From: Syntrophobacterales bacterium
GTDB taxonomy: Bacteria; Desulfobacterota; Desulfobaccia; Desulfobaccales; 0-14-0-80-60-11
Direction: 5' to 3'
DNA: 30,197 bases
Assembly (NCBI GenBank): GCA_023229795.1
Contig: JALNYP010000046.1
Location: 1-30,197 of the forward strand
Both the position numbers and the translations under genes were made by a program. Under the pieces are notes generated by a model. It was given only the letters and a program-made list of their open reading frames with translations, was not told the DNA's origin and did no database searches. Of this stretch, positions 15,594-23,462 are shown one piece after another (position 1 is the first letter of the stretch; the number at the start of each line of letters is the position of its first letter).

Positions 15594-15680
15594 TGGTTTC
15601 CCCCTATATACCTTATCCATCATTCATTTAAATTTATCCTAATCTTAAAAGTCCTTCAGGGAAGAAGGGTTGAAGATGCC

Positions 15681-16106
15681 ATGGATAAGGCAATGTTTCC
15701 TCATCAGATAATGGGGTTGGTGAATTCTATAACAACTCCGCTGCTGTCCTCGCTTATCTTAATTGACGATTTAATAAGTGAACAAAGTGATAATATTGAG
15801 GACTACGGGAAAATACTTTTAATCGATGAACAGGTCCAATCATCTATTGAATATTTCCTTGAATTAAGAACCTTAGCTTTAAACAAAATAGGAAGTGGGT
15901 TAATTGATGAAAAAAATAACGGCCGTAAGAATACATCAAAGCAGTGCAGAGAACGACATAGTTTAAGATTATTACAAGACTTAAGAAGCGAATCGATTTA
16001 TGAAAAGGCTGATAACGAGAAGAACCGAAAAGCGTGGTGGAGAGAATTTTCGATAGGAATTTTGATAGTTATGAATATCGGTATCATGGTTTGGCAATTG
16101 CGATAA
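15681..16106 (+). CDS. Uncharacterised protein with helical N-terminal domain and C-terminal membrane anchor
   Basis: A 141-residue protein. The N-terminal part (HQIMGLVNSITTPLLSSLILIDDLI, about residues 8-32, then a second helix about 45-70) faintly resembles the two-helix dimerisation unit of histidine kinases, but no ATPase domain follows. The middle is charged, and residues 122-140 (FSIGILIVMNIGIMVWQL) form a C-terminal transmembrane helix. The ATG is preceded by a GAAGAAGG purine stretch with long spacing, so the start is less certain. It is AT-rich like its upstream neighbour, with which it may form an operon. No function is assigned. Confidence 0.55.
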   Translation: MDKAMFPHQIMGLVNSITTPLLSSLILIDDLISEQSDNIEDYGKILLIDEQVQSSIEYFLELRTLALNKIGSGLIDEKNNGRKNTSKQCRERHSLRLLQDLRSESIYEKADNEKNRKAWWREFSIGILIVMNIGIMVWQLR

Positions 16107-16213
16107 TTCATACAAATTTAATCATTGAATCTTTGTATTGTAATGATTATCTGCTATCTTCCTAATCTTAACTCTCTGCTAAATCCCTTCCTTTCTTTTC
16201 TTCCTCAGACACC

Positions 16214-18148
16214 TTACCCCTTCAGACTCTTCAGCCGTTCGCTGACGCTGGGGAAGTATTCCATCTTGGTGTGGGGCAGGAACAGGGCGGCGATGTACTG
16301 GTCCATGAAACCGGGGGTCTCGGAAAGCTCGAAGTTGGTCATCATGTCGGCCACCCGGCGCTCCTCTTCCAGGAGTTCCCGGGAGAAGGCCAACAATGAC
16401 GCCCCCTGGAGGGAGGCGTTGCCCACGAACTGGTAGTCTTCCCGGGGCAGGTCGGGCAAGAGGCCAATGGCAATGGCGTTGTCGATGTTGATGAAGTTGC
16501 CGAAGGCCCCGGCCAGGATCACCTGTTCCAGGTCTTCGAGCTTCAGGCCGACGTTTTCCAGCAGGGTGACGTAGCCCGCAAACATGGCCCCCTTGGCCCG
16601 CATCAGGTTATCGATATCGGCCTCGCTCAAGGTGATATCCTGGCCGCTCTGGGTATCCGGCGCCATGGCCAGGACGTATTCCCGGCCTTCATCGCCGACC
16701 CGGATGCGGGGGGTATTGAGATCCTCCCGGAACTTGCCGTTGGGGGAGATAATATCCGCCTCCATCATGGAGGCCAGGATGTTGATCAGGCCGGAACCGC
16801 AGATGCCCTTGGGTTTCACCATGTCGATGGTGAGGAGCATGGGCTCATAGGTTTGGGGATTGATGCTGACCTCTTCGATGGCGCCGGCGGTGGCCCTCAT
16901 GCCGAACTTGATGCCGCCGCCCTCAAAGGCCGGGCCCGCGGAGCAGGCGGCGCAGGCCAGCCACTGCTGGTTGCCGATGACGATCTCGCCGTTGGTGCCG
17001 ATGTCGATAAACAGGGTCAGCTTGGGGTCTTTATAGATGCCCGAGGCCAGGACGCCGGACACGATGTCGCCCCCCACGTAACTGGACACGGAACTCACCG
17101 AATAAATGAAGACGTGGTCCGGCACTTCCAGGCCCAGGTCCCGGGCCCGCACCGGCGGGGTGTGGCAGGCGGCGGGGGTGTAGGGGGACAGGCGGATATA
17201 CTTGGGATCGATGCCGTAGAACAGGTGGGTCATGGTGGTGTTGGCGGCCAGGGTGATGTGGGAAATCTTGGTCACCGGCAGTTGGTGCTGTTTGAGGACC
17301 CGGTGCATCACCTGGTTGATGGTGGCGGCCACGGAGCGTTGCAGTTTTTGCAGCCCCTGCTCTTTCTGGCTGAAGACGATGCGGGTGATGACGTCGTCGC
17401 CGTAGCTCATCTGGGAGTTGTAATCCGCGGCATGACCGATAACCTTGCCCTGGGCCAGGTCCAGGAGCTGCACCCAGACCGTGGTGGTGCCGATATCGAT
17501 GGCGAGGGCATAATGCTCTTGAGTGGCGTCTCCGGGTTCGAGGTCCACTACCCGGGGTTTCCGGGAGCGCCGCTGGGCGAAATCCAGGGTGGCGGTGACC
17601 CGGAAGTTGTCCTCCCGCATCACGCGGGCCAGCTTGCGCAGCATGAAGACATCGTGGGCCAGGTTGTCGAGGCCGTGGCGGCGTGACAGGCCTTGCTCGA
17701 GGCGGGCCAGGTCGCAGGCGTTGTCCGCCAGGGAAGGCGGCGGCAGCTCGACGAATTTCTTTTGAAACGCAGGGTTATAAAGCCCCTGAGACTTCAAGGC
17801 TTCCAGGTCGATGGGGCTGGAGCGCAAGCCGATGCCGCCCCGGCGGCGGGTCAGGGCGCGCCGGTCCAGGAGGGACTCCGGCGGGATGCGGATCACCACG
17901 TCGCCCGCCACGAAGCTCTGGCAGGCCTGGCGATAGCCCAGGTCCCATTCTTCGTCGCTCAAGAGGCCGGAACGGCTGCTCTGTAAATCTCCCGATTCCA
18001 GCAAGACCCGGCACTTGCCGCAGACGCCCTCGCCGCCGCAGGAGGCGTTGATGTGAACGCCGGCCTGCAACGCGGCCCGCAGCAGGTTTTCTCCGTCCGG
18101 AACCTCGACCGTAATTTCGTAGGGTTTGAAGGTGACGTGCTTGGTCAA
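16214..18148 (-). CDS. Corrinoid protein reductive activase (RACE family, ferredoxin domain plus ASKHA ATPase, DUF4445)
   Basis: A 644-residue protein. An N-terminal plant-type [2Fe-2S] ferredoxin domain shows C37, C43, C46 and C76 in the Cx5Cx2C...C pattern (CGGEGVCGKC). A linker follows, and then an ASKHA ATPase fold: ALAIDIGTTTVWVQLLDL near 213-230, TLFIDIGTNGEI near 365-376, and VILAGAFGNFINIDNAIAIGLLP near the C terminus. This is the layout of RamA/AcsV-like activators, which use ATP and a low-potential electron to return oxidised Co(II) corrinoid proteins to Co(I), for example in the Wood-Ljungdahl pathway or in methyltransferase systems. No corrinoid protein or methyltransferase gene is adjacent, so its partner is unknown. 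Its ATP domain is only distantly related to the activase at 7435-11616. Confidence 0.88.
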   Translation of the reverse strand: MTKHVTFKPYEITVEVPDGENLLRAALQAGVHINASCGGEGVCGKCRVLLESGDLQSSRSGLLSDEEWDLGYRQACQSFVAGDVVIRIPPESLLDRRALTRRRGGIGLRSSPIDLEALKSQGLYNPAFQKKFVELPPPSLADNACDLARLEQGLSRRHGLDNLAHDVFMLRKLARVMREDNFRVTATLDFAQRRSRKPRVVDLEPGDATQEHYALAIDIGTTTVWVQLLDLAQGKVIGHAADYNSQMSYGDDVITRIVFSQKEQGLQKLQRSVAATINQVMHRVLKQHQLPVTKISHITLAANTTMTHLFYGIDPKYIRLSPYTPAACHTPPVRARDLGLEVPDHVFIYSVSSVSSYVGGDIVSGVLASGIYKDPKLTLFIDIGTNGEIVIGNQQWLACAACSAGPAFEGGGIKFGMRATAGAIEEVSINPQTYEPMLLTIDMVKPKGICGSGLINILASMMEADIISPNGKFREDLNTPRIRVGDEGREYVLAMAPDTQSGQDITLSEADIDNLMRAKGAMFAGYVTLLENVGLKLEDLEQVILAGAFGNFINIDNAIAIGLLPDLPREDYQFVGNASLQGASLLAFSRELLEEERRVADMMTNFELSETPGFMDQYIAALFLPHTKMEYFPSVSERLKSLKG

Positions 18149-18469
18149 TGGTCGGTCCTGTGCGCTGAGATGATGACCCTGGGGGCTCGACCGGCCGCAG
18201 GGCGCCGCAAACTCGGAGGGATTCTATCACAAGGAGGGGGCAAAGAACATGGTAAATATCGGCAGGGATGGTGAGTGGCCTCCTGATGGAACAACTGGGC
18301 CGAGGCATTTGGCCGGCCTTTATGGTAACATCACCGGATGGCGGGCAGGGGAGGGGGCTTGAGGCTGAACCTGAGGATTCAATATCTGAACAGGAACTTG
18401 GCTGATTGTAAGTTCTCATTGCCAAGCTTCGCGGCACGCCGGGTAACATCATCCTGATTATATGGTCTA
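18149..18469. other. Intergenic region between divergent RACE and glycosylase genes
   Basis: I see no RNA gene, riboswitch or convincing promoter here. An AAGGAGGGGG stretch precedes an ATG at 18249 that opens 37 codons (to 18362), but the peptide has no recognisable features and its composition is unconvincing. Confidence 0.4.
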
Positions 18470-19162
18470 ATGAATAGGAGCACTCGAGATGGAGAAAGAG
18501 GATTGGTTGCGACGGGCGCAGGCGCATTGTTAGAAGAGCTCTATAATAAGGCCTGGCAGGCCCTGGGGCCCCAGGGCTGGTGGCCGGGGGAGACGCCTTT
18601 CGAGGTGGCGGTGGGCGCGATCTTGACCCAGAACACCAACTGGGGCAACGTGGCTAAGGCTATCGCGGTGCTTAAGCACCAGGATCTCCTCGACCCCCGG
18701 GCTTTGCTGGACCTGGCGGAGGCCGAGTTGGCCCAATTTATCCGGCCGGCCGGCTACTACAACGTTAAGGCCCGGCGGCTCAAGAATTTCCTGGGTTTCC
18801 TGGCGAGCCGCTACGGCAATTCCCTGGAGAGGATGGCCGAAGACGAGGTCGAACGCCTGCGTCCGGCCCTCCTGGGCGTCAAGGGAATCGGGCCGGAGAC
18901 CGCGGATAGTATTCTCCTCTATGCCCTGCATAAACCCACCTTTGTCGTCGATGCCTATACTTTCCGCATCCTGAGCCGCCATCATCTCATCGGTGAGGCC
19001 TGCTCGTATGAGGAACTGCGGGGGCTGTTCATGGAGCACCTGCCGTCGGAGGTGCCCCTCTACCAGGAGTACCATGCCCTGCTGGTCAGTCTGGGCAAGG
19101 AGTGGTGCCGCCCGCGGCCGCGCTGCGACACGTGTCCGCTTAATGGCTGGCCGGAGGCCTAA
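18470..19162 (+). CDS. Endonuclease III-related DNA glycosylase, probably monofunctional (MagIII-like)
   Basis: A 230-residue HhH-GPD protein. The helix-hairpin-helix GVKGIGPETAD is at 136-146, and the catalytic Asp is D161 in VVDAYT. The Lys that makes endonuclease III a lyase is replaced by Glu (E143 in the GIGPETAD segment). The WWPGETPFEVAVGAILTQNTNW stretch near 37-58 fits the MagIII/endonuclease III-related branch, whose Helicobacter member removes 3-methyladenine. Only three of the four cluster cysteines are seen (C213, C219, C222) before the protein ends at 230, so a normal [4Fe-4S] cluster is doubtful. The start is uncertain: ATG 18470 gives an atypical leader, and TTG 18503 would be closer to the expected N terminus. 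Confidence 0.82.
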   Translation: MNRSTRDGERGLVATGAGALLEELYNKAWQALGPQGWWPGETPFEVAVGAILTQNTNWGNVAKAIAVLKHQDLLDPRALLDLAEAELAQFIRPAGYYNVKARRLKNFLGFLASRYGNSLERMAEDEVERLRPALLGVKGIGPETADSILLYALHKPTFVVDAYTFRILSRHHLIGEACSYEELRGLFMEHLPSEVPLYQEYHALLVSLGKEWCRPRPRCDTCPLNGWPEA

Positions 19163-19217
19163 GCGTTGCGGCTGGCCTGGAACGGATGTTGCATAAGTTT
19201 TGGCAAGGAAAAATATC

Positions 19218-19436
19218 ATGGCTTATATCGGTAAAGAAGAATATGCGCCCATCTGGCTGCCCGAATCTCTCCCGAATGAGATCCTGGCAGAGAGTTTCAT
19301 CGAGCTTTTCGGTATCGACCCCGATGAGGAAGATGTGCCGGCCGCGGATGAAGCCAACTTCGGTTTCATCGTCCGGGATTGGTTCGGGCCCTTCCTGATG
19401 GGCCCGCCGACCCGTTTTCTCCGGGGACGTTGTTAA
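19218..19436 (+). CDS. Small acidic protein, unknown function
   Basis: A 72-residue protein (MAYIGKEEYAPIWLPES...). ATG 19218 has an AAGGA box about 9 bases upstream; an upstream alternative at 19200 adds six residues. It is acidic, with a DPDEEDVPAADE stretch, and ends RFLRGRC. There are no membrane segments or known motifs. It starts 55 bases after the glycosylase stop on the same strand and is probably co-transcribed. Confidence 0.5.
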   Translation: MAYIGKEEYAPIWLPESLPNEILAESFIELFGIDPDEEDVPAADEANFGFIVRDWFGPFLMGPPTRFLRGRC

Positions 19437-19462
19437 CGGACACCCTTTTTAGATGCACCTCC

Positions 19463-19502
19463 TGCGGGTTCCCGACGCCGCGGCGGCAGCCGGGAACCTG
19501 CA
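19463..19502. repeat. 12-bp stem hairpin
   Basis: TGCGGGTTCCCG (19463-19474) pairs with CGGGAACCTGCA (19491-19502) over 12 bp with one G-T pair and a GC-rich loop. It lies just after the small acidic gene. It has no T run, so it is either a weak terminator or an mRNA-stabilising stem. Confidence 0.45.
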
Positions 19503-19638
19503 TTCCCCTCCAGTTTTCCCCGGTGTCACAAAATTTTTCCCTAAAACCTGAGCGCTGATGTGTTAAGATCAACTGGCGGGCGGGTTTTGCCTCGCTTAGT
19601 TACATTATTGAACTATTTTTCAGGATTTGTTCAAGAAA

Positions 19639-20262
19639 ATGGACATAGTCGCTTTAGAACGTCATTCCGCTGTAGAATTGCTGAGTTGCTTGAGGAGGGT
19701 CCCCCTCCTGGAGCAACCGGATGTTCTGATTTATGCACAGGCGCTGATCAGCCTGGAACAGATTCATACCCGGTGTCTCCATCCTCCGCAGAATTACCTC
19801 TGGCTCCAAGAGTTGCGCAAGACCCAGGAACTGCGCTGGAGTCTGGCAGACTGGGGGGTGGACCTGTTCCGGCTCGACGGCTATGTCACCTATACGGTGC
19901 GGCTGGCCGATGGCGAGGAAGCGGTCTATGATCTCTATCCGCCCATAGTGGAAGAATCCTTCGAAGCCGACGGCACAATGGCCCTAATCATCAACGACGG
20001 CATGCACCGGCTCTATCTGGCCCGTATGGAGTGGGTGATTCCGCAGGTGACCTACGTGCGGGGCCTCCCCAAGGAATATCCTTATTATGCCTTCCCCCGG
20101 CCGGGCGGCTGGGAAGGCCTGGACCTCCTGGCTGACAACCCCGATCCTCAGCGTTATCTCAAAAAGAGCCACCGGGTGCGGCAAAACAAGGCACTCTATC
20201 GTGACTTTCAGGCGGTGTTTCACAACGTGGGCCGTTCCCGGAGCCGCCTCTTGAAGAAATAA
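19639..20262 (+). CDS. Uncharacterised protein with a ParB-like DGMHR motif
   Basis: A 207-residue protein. The only recognisable element is IINDGMHRLYLAR near 118-130, which resembles the DGxHR box of ParB/sulfiredoxin-like folds (phosphate or nucleotide binding). It lies after a beta-rich segment (YVTYTVRLADGEEAVYDLYPP), and the flanks do not look like a partition ParB. The C terminus is basic (RQNKALYRDF...RSRSRLLKK). I take ATG 19639; an upstream TTG at 19627 is a weak alternative. There are no membrane helices. It may be a small NTP-dependent or nucleic-acid-binding enzyme, but this is speculative. Confidence 0.6.
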   Translation: MDIVALERHSAVELLSCLRRVPLLEQPDVLIYAQALISLEQIHTRCLHPPQNYLWLQELRKTQELRWSLADWGVDLFRLDGYVTYTVRLADGEEAVYDLYPPIVEESFEADGTMALIINDGMHRLYLARMEWVIPQVTYVRGLPKEYPYYAFPRPGGWEGLDLLADNPDPQRYLKKSHRVRQNKALYRDFQAVFHNVGRSRSRLLKK

Positions 20263-20396
20263 TGATTGCCTTCGACCTCACCTCACGCCCAGGCGCCTCT
20301 TGAGGAGGGCGGGGCCTTAGGCGGCGGTACGCCCGGTCTCCCGGCCCCTTCGATTCCTGATCACTCTTGATGTTTAATTGAATAAACGGAGGTAGT

Positions 20397-21284
20397 ATGA
20401 GTTTAGTCCTGTTCGGCGTACTGTTGGCGTTGGCCCTCATTATCCTGGGGCGCAACGTGCCGCTGATCCAGAAATTTCCGCAAATCCGCTATGTCCTGGC
20501 CATCCTGGTCCTGGCGGTGACTGTTGCCGTATCCACGGCCAAGGTAGTGCCCCCGGGCAACGTCGGGGTCCTGGTGCTCATGGGCAAGGTGTACGGCACC
20601 ATCCCCGAGGGGGTGCATCTGGTCAACCCCCTGGCCAACATGGAACTCATGAGCGTGCGCACCAAGGAGGTCTTCGAGCACGCCGAAGCTCCTTCCAAGG
20701 AAGGGCTTAACGTCGCCCTGGAGGTCTCCTGCCTCTATCACCTGAAGGCGTCTGAGGCGGCCGACGTTTACCGACAGGTGGGGCCCAACTATGAGCAGGT
20801 GGTGGTCAATCCGCAATTCCGGGCCGCCATCCGGGGCATCACCGTAAATCATGAAGCCAAGGACCTGTACACCTCGAGCCGGGAGTTGATTTCCAACGAA
20901 ATCTTCAAGGACCTGGAAGGGAACCTGGGTAAACGCGGCATAGTCGTGGAGACCATCCTGCTGCGCAAAGTCGATCTGCCCAAGTTAGTGGTGGAGGCCA
21001 TCAACGCCAAACTGGCCGCGGACCAGCAGGCCCAGCAGATGCGCTTCGTCCTGGATAAAGAACGCCAGGAGGCCGAGCGCAAACGTATCGAAGCCCAGGG
21101 CATCCAGGACTTCCAGAGGATCATCTCCCAGGGCTTGTCCGAGCAGCTGCTGCGCTGGAAGGGGATTGAGACCACTCGGGCCCTGGCCGAATCCAATAAC
21201 AGCAAGATTATCATCGTGGGCGGCAAAGACGGCCTGCCCCTGATCTTGAATACCGAAACGACGGGAGGTTCCCCTGGAAAATGA
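20397..21284 (+). CDS. Prohibitin-like SPFH/Band 7 membrane protein
   Basis: A 295-residue protein. Two hydrophobic segments at about 2-17 and 31-48 anchor it. The SPFH domain follows (VPPGNVGVLVLMGKV...IPEGVHLVNPLANMELMSVRTKEV), then a coiled-coil region rich in Glu/Arg/Gln (about 215-240) and the closing WKGIETTRALAESNNSKIIIVGG, all typical of bacterial prohibitin homologues. Such proteins form ring-like membrane microdomain scaffolds and often modulate proteases. GGAGG at 20388-20392 precedes ATG 20397. The stop overlaps the ATG of the thioredoxin gene in ATGA, implying translational coupling and a shared envelope role. Confidence 0.92.
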   Translation: MSLVLFGVLLALALIILGRNVPLIQKFPQIRYVLAILVLAVTVAVSTAKVVPPGNVGVLVLMGKVYGTIPEGVHLVNPLANMELMSVRTKEVFEHAEAPSKEGLNVALEVSCLYHLKASEAADVYRQVGPNYEQVVVNPQFRAAIRGITVNHEAKDLYTSSRELISNEIFKDLEGNLGKRGIVVETILLRKVDLPKLVVEAINAKLAADQQAQQMRFVLDKERQEAERKRIEAQGIQDFQRIISQGLSEQLLRWKGIETTRALAESNNSKIIIVGGKDGLPLILNTETTGGSPGK

Positions 21285-21775
21285 TTGACATTGGGCACCC
21301 GAGGCACTATGTAAAGGCTAGGCAACTTGTCCTGAACGCCATCGCCCGGCCGCTGCTCCTGGCGAGCCTGCTGGGGCTGGTGCTGGGGGCTTTCGGGGCC
21401 TGGGCCGGAGGGGCTCGTGATGCCAATGCCGCCAACCCCGGCCAGACCTTGGAACTGAAATCCCTGCCGGTCAAGGGCAAGTCGACGTTGATTGATTTCT
21501 ACAGCCCTTTTTGTCCTCCCTGCATGGCCATGGCGCCGGTTTTGGATAAACTGGCCAAGAAGCGCCCGGACCTGGCCATCCGCCGGGTTAACATCAACCG
21601 GCCGGAGGTCAGAGGGATTGACTGGCGTTCGCCCCTGGCCGAGCAGATGAAAATTCGGGCGGTACCCCATTTCATGATTTTCGACCCCCAGGGGCAACTG
21701 CAAGCCGAAGGCAAGGCCGCCATCCCGCAGTTGAAAAGCTGGCTCCGGGAAGCGGGGTTGCTGCAGGAGCATTGA
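21281..21775 (+). CDS. Membrane-anchored or exported thioredoxin-like protein
   Basis: A 164-residue protein. An N-terminal hydrophobic stretch (about 26-43, LLLASLLGLVLGAFGAWAGG) is an anchor or signal. The thioredoxin fold follows with the active site FCPPC in LIDFYSPFCPPCMAMAP, the cis-Pro site AVPHFMIFD, and a C-terminal helix. It is expected to face the periplasm and reduce or oxidise disulfides of exported proteins. CPPC is unusual next to canonical CGPC and shifts redox behaviour in known family members. It overlaps the upstream SPFH gene by 4 bases. Confidence 0.88.
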   Translation: MIDIGHPRHYVKARQLVLNAIARPLLLASLLGLVLGAFGAWAGGARDANAANPGQTLELKSLPVKGKSTLIDFYSPFCPPCMAMAPVLDKLAKKRPDLAIRRVNINRPEVRGIDWRSPLAEQMKIRAVPHFMIFDPQGQLQAEGKAAIPQLKSWLREAGLLQEH

Positions 21776-21818
21776 GCCCAGCTCAGATCCCGGCTCAGAT
21801 GAGGTAAAATCAGCATAT

Positions 21819-21859
21819 GGTTGGGTGCGGCCGGCCAGCGGCCGCCTTACACCCCAACC
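21819..21859. repeat. Long GC-rich hairpin between thioredoxin and lipoprotein genes
   Basis: GGTTGGGTG (21819-21827) pairs with CACCCCAACC (21850-21859, one bulged C). Inside it, CGGCCG (21828-21833) pairs with CGGCCG (21839-21844) around GCCAG, for about 15 bp in total. No T run follows on the plus strand. It may be a processing or stabilising stem or a weak terminator, 23 bases ahead of the lipoprotein ATG. Confidence 0.55.
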
Positions 21860-21881
21860 GCAGTCGTGAGAGGAGAAAGCC

Positions 21882-22289
21882 ATGAGGTGGTCAGACTGGC
21901 GTCGCTTGGCGATAGTAATATTCCTGCTGAGTTTTTTCCTGGGCTGCGCGGTCCCTTCCTCTTCCCAATCTCCTCCGTTGACGGCCGCGTCGGCCAAGGA
22001 CGCCCTGGATAACTGGAATCCCAATTATTGCAAGGTGGCGGAATTCTACGGATTTTATAAACCCGGGGAGAACCAGGAAGTGGCCTACGTGCTCATCGCC
22101 AACCCCAGCGATAAGACCCAGAAACCCCAGGTTTATGCGGCCCGGTTTCAGCTCCTGGCACTCCCGGACGGCCAATCACGCTGGTTTCTGGTCAGCCTGG
22201 TCACCCACAACTCGGGATTGAGCCGGCGCCAGGGCTGGGACAACCTGATGATCGCCGTAAAAAACCAGCCTCCGGGTGCGGGCAAATAA
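21882..22289 (+). CDS. Small lipoprotein, unknown function
   Basis: A 135-residue protein with a type II signal peptide: MRWSDWRRLAIVIFLLSFFLGC, with the lipobox cysteine at residue 22 followed by AVPSSSQ. The mature part is a small, mostly beta-type domain (VAEFYGFYKPGENQEVAYVLIANPSD...RFQLLALPDGQSRWFLVSL). AGAGGAGAA precedes the ATG. It is probably inserted in the outer or inner membrane. It is downstream of the SPFH-thioredoxin pair but separated by a strong hairpin. I recognise no family. Confidence 0.75.
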   Translation: MRWSDWRRLAIVIFLLSFFLGCAVPSSSQSPPLTAASAKDALDNWNPNYCKVAEFYGFYKPGENQEVAYVLIANPSDKTQKPQVYAARFQLLALPDGQSRWFLVSLVTHNSGLSRRQGWDNLMIAVKNQPPGAGK

Positions 22290-22341
22290 AGGCGCGAACG
22301 CACTTTGCACATCCGGCGGGTAGTCCTGCCGGCTCCCTCTC

Positions 22342-23052
22342 TCAAGCCTTGGGCGTGAATTGCGCCAACTCGTAGATTCCCAGGCGTTTTTCCAAGTCCG
22401 CGACCTGGATCACGATCTTCTCAAATCCATCTTTTCCGAAGAGCTTGACTTCCTTGGCCTCGAAGAGGTCCCCCAACGCCATGAAATCCCTGGGTGAGAT
22501 CACCGACCGGAAGGCGGGGTAGAGCACCGTGTCTTCCCGGGCCGCGTGGGCGCGGTACATGCGGGTGTAGGCGCGCAGGTAGGCGGCCAACTGGGCGCGC
22601 TCTGCGGCCTGGCTAAACCGGGCCGGGATTAGCTTTTCCTCGATGCGAGTGGTGACCTGACGGCCCGCCTGGTGCTGGGCGTAGAGCACTTGTACCAGGT
22701 CGACCAGCTTACCGGCTTTATTGAACCGGGTGAACAGATACTCTTCTTCGTCCTTTTCGTGATAATACTCCACGAAACGGCGGATGAGGCCGATAGCTTC
22801 CTTGAGAACCTCCGCGGGAGCCTCCCGGCCCTCTTTAAGACGGGTCCCCATGTCATCGTAAATGAGCAGCAGGCGGCGGAGGACCCCGTGTTCCTTCATC
22901 AAATCCTCCGTAGGGGTAACCTCTGCGGTTTTAGTTTCACCCTGTTCCGCGGCCAGCACCCGCGCGGGTCCCAGGAGGGCAGCGGCGCCCAAGAGCGCCC
23001 CGCTCTTGATGAAGCGCCGGCGGGACTCCCGTTGGTTAATCGGGTTGTTCAT
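22342..23052 (-). CDS. Tat-exported hemerythrin-domain protein (paralogue 1)
   Basis: A 236-residue protein. ATG 23052 is preceded by AAGGAGG (23059-23065) with 6-base spacing, so the longer frame from 23130 is rejected. The N terminus carries a Tat signal (SRRRFIKSGALLGAAALLGPARVLAA). A four-helix hemerythrin-like domain follows with His at 55 (KEHGVLRR), 98 (YYHEKDEEE), 127 (AQHQAG) and 169 (RAHAAREDTVLYP), plus acidic partners, fitting a non-heme diiron site for O2 or NO binding. Its spacing and motifs match the second copy at 24417-25127 residue for residue. It is probably periplasmic. Confidence 0.9.
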   Translation of the reverse strand: MNNPINQRESRRRFIKSGALLGAAALLGPARVLAAEQGETKTAEVTPTEDLMKEHGVLRRLLLIYDDMGTRLKEGREAPAEVLKEAIGLIRRFVEYYHEKDEEEYLFTRFNKAGKLVDLVQVLYAQHQAGRQVTTRIEEKLIPARFSQAAERAQLAAYLRAYTRMYRAHAAREDTVLYPAFRSVISPRDFMALGDLFEAKEVKLFGKDGFEKIVIQVADLEKRLGIYELAQFTPKA

Positions 23053-23462
23053 GACCAGCCTCCTTGTGGTATTCCCGAAGATGAAGAGGCCTCTGTTTCC
23101 GGGCAGGTCTTCTCTTATGGATAATTCCAAGATAGGTGCGCCTCGATCCTGATGCCAGTCGGTTCTTTATAAAATTCATGGTCGATTATCTCTCAGCTCC
23201 TTTGATTGTCTAGCTTCGCAGATAAGCTATGAGCGGGCTCAATCGATAAATTCGCTTCTCTGAGGCTCACCAGCATAATTCTCGCAGGTTTACCAAAAAT
23301 GAACTCCCAAATCAGGATTTTCCTTATTGCAAAGGTGCAGCGTTTCACTTATGGTAGCACCAGTGGCCGCCTGGTCTTTGGAACGATATTTTCCTGTCCT
23401 GACCGATAAACCGTGCCGCGTACCCGGGGCGCCCGTATTATCCCGATATCAGGAGCAAGAAG
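23053..23462. other. Divergent promoter region between hemerythrin 1 and the PEP-CTERM protease
   Basis: There is no gene here. On the plus strand TTGCAA (23327-23332), 17 bases, TATGGT (23350-23355) is a mediocre promoter candidate for the protease gene. I saw no sigma-54 element of the kind often found before PEP-CTERM genes. Confidence 0.35.

Noticed and set aside
16214..18148. Cobalamin riboswitch upstream of the corrinoid activase
   Set aside because: I looked for B12-box-like sequence in 18149-18469 on the relevant strand and saw none.
18249..18362. 37-codon frame after AAGGAGGGGG in the RACE-glycosylase spacer
   Set aside because: A good ribosome-site match, but the peptide shows no features and looks like translated spacer.
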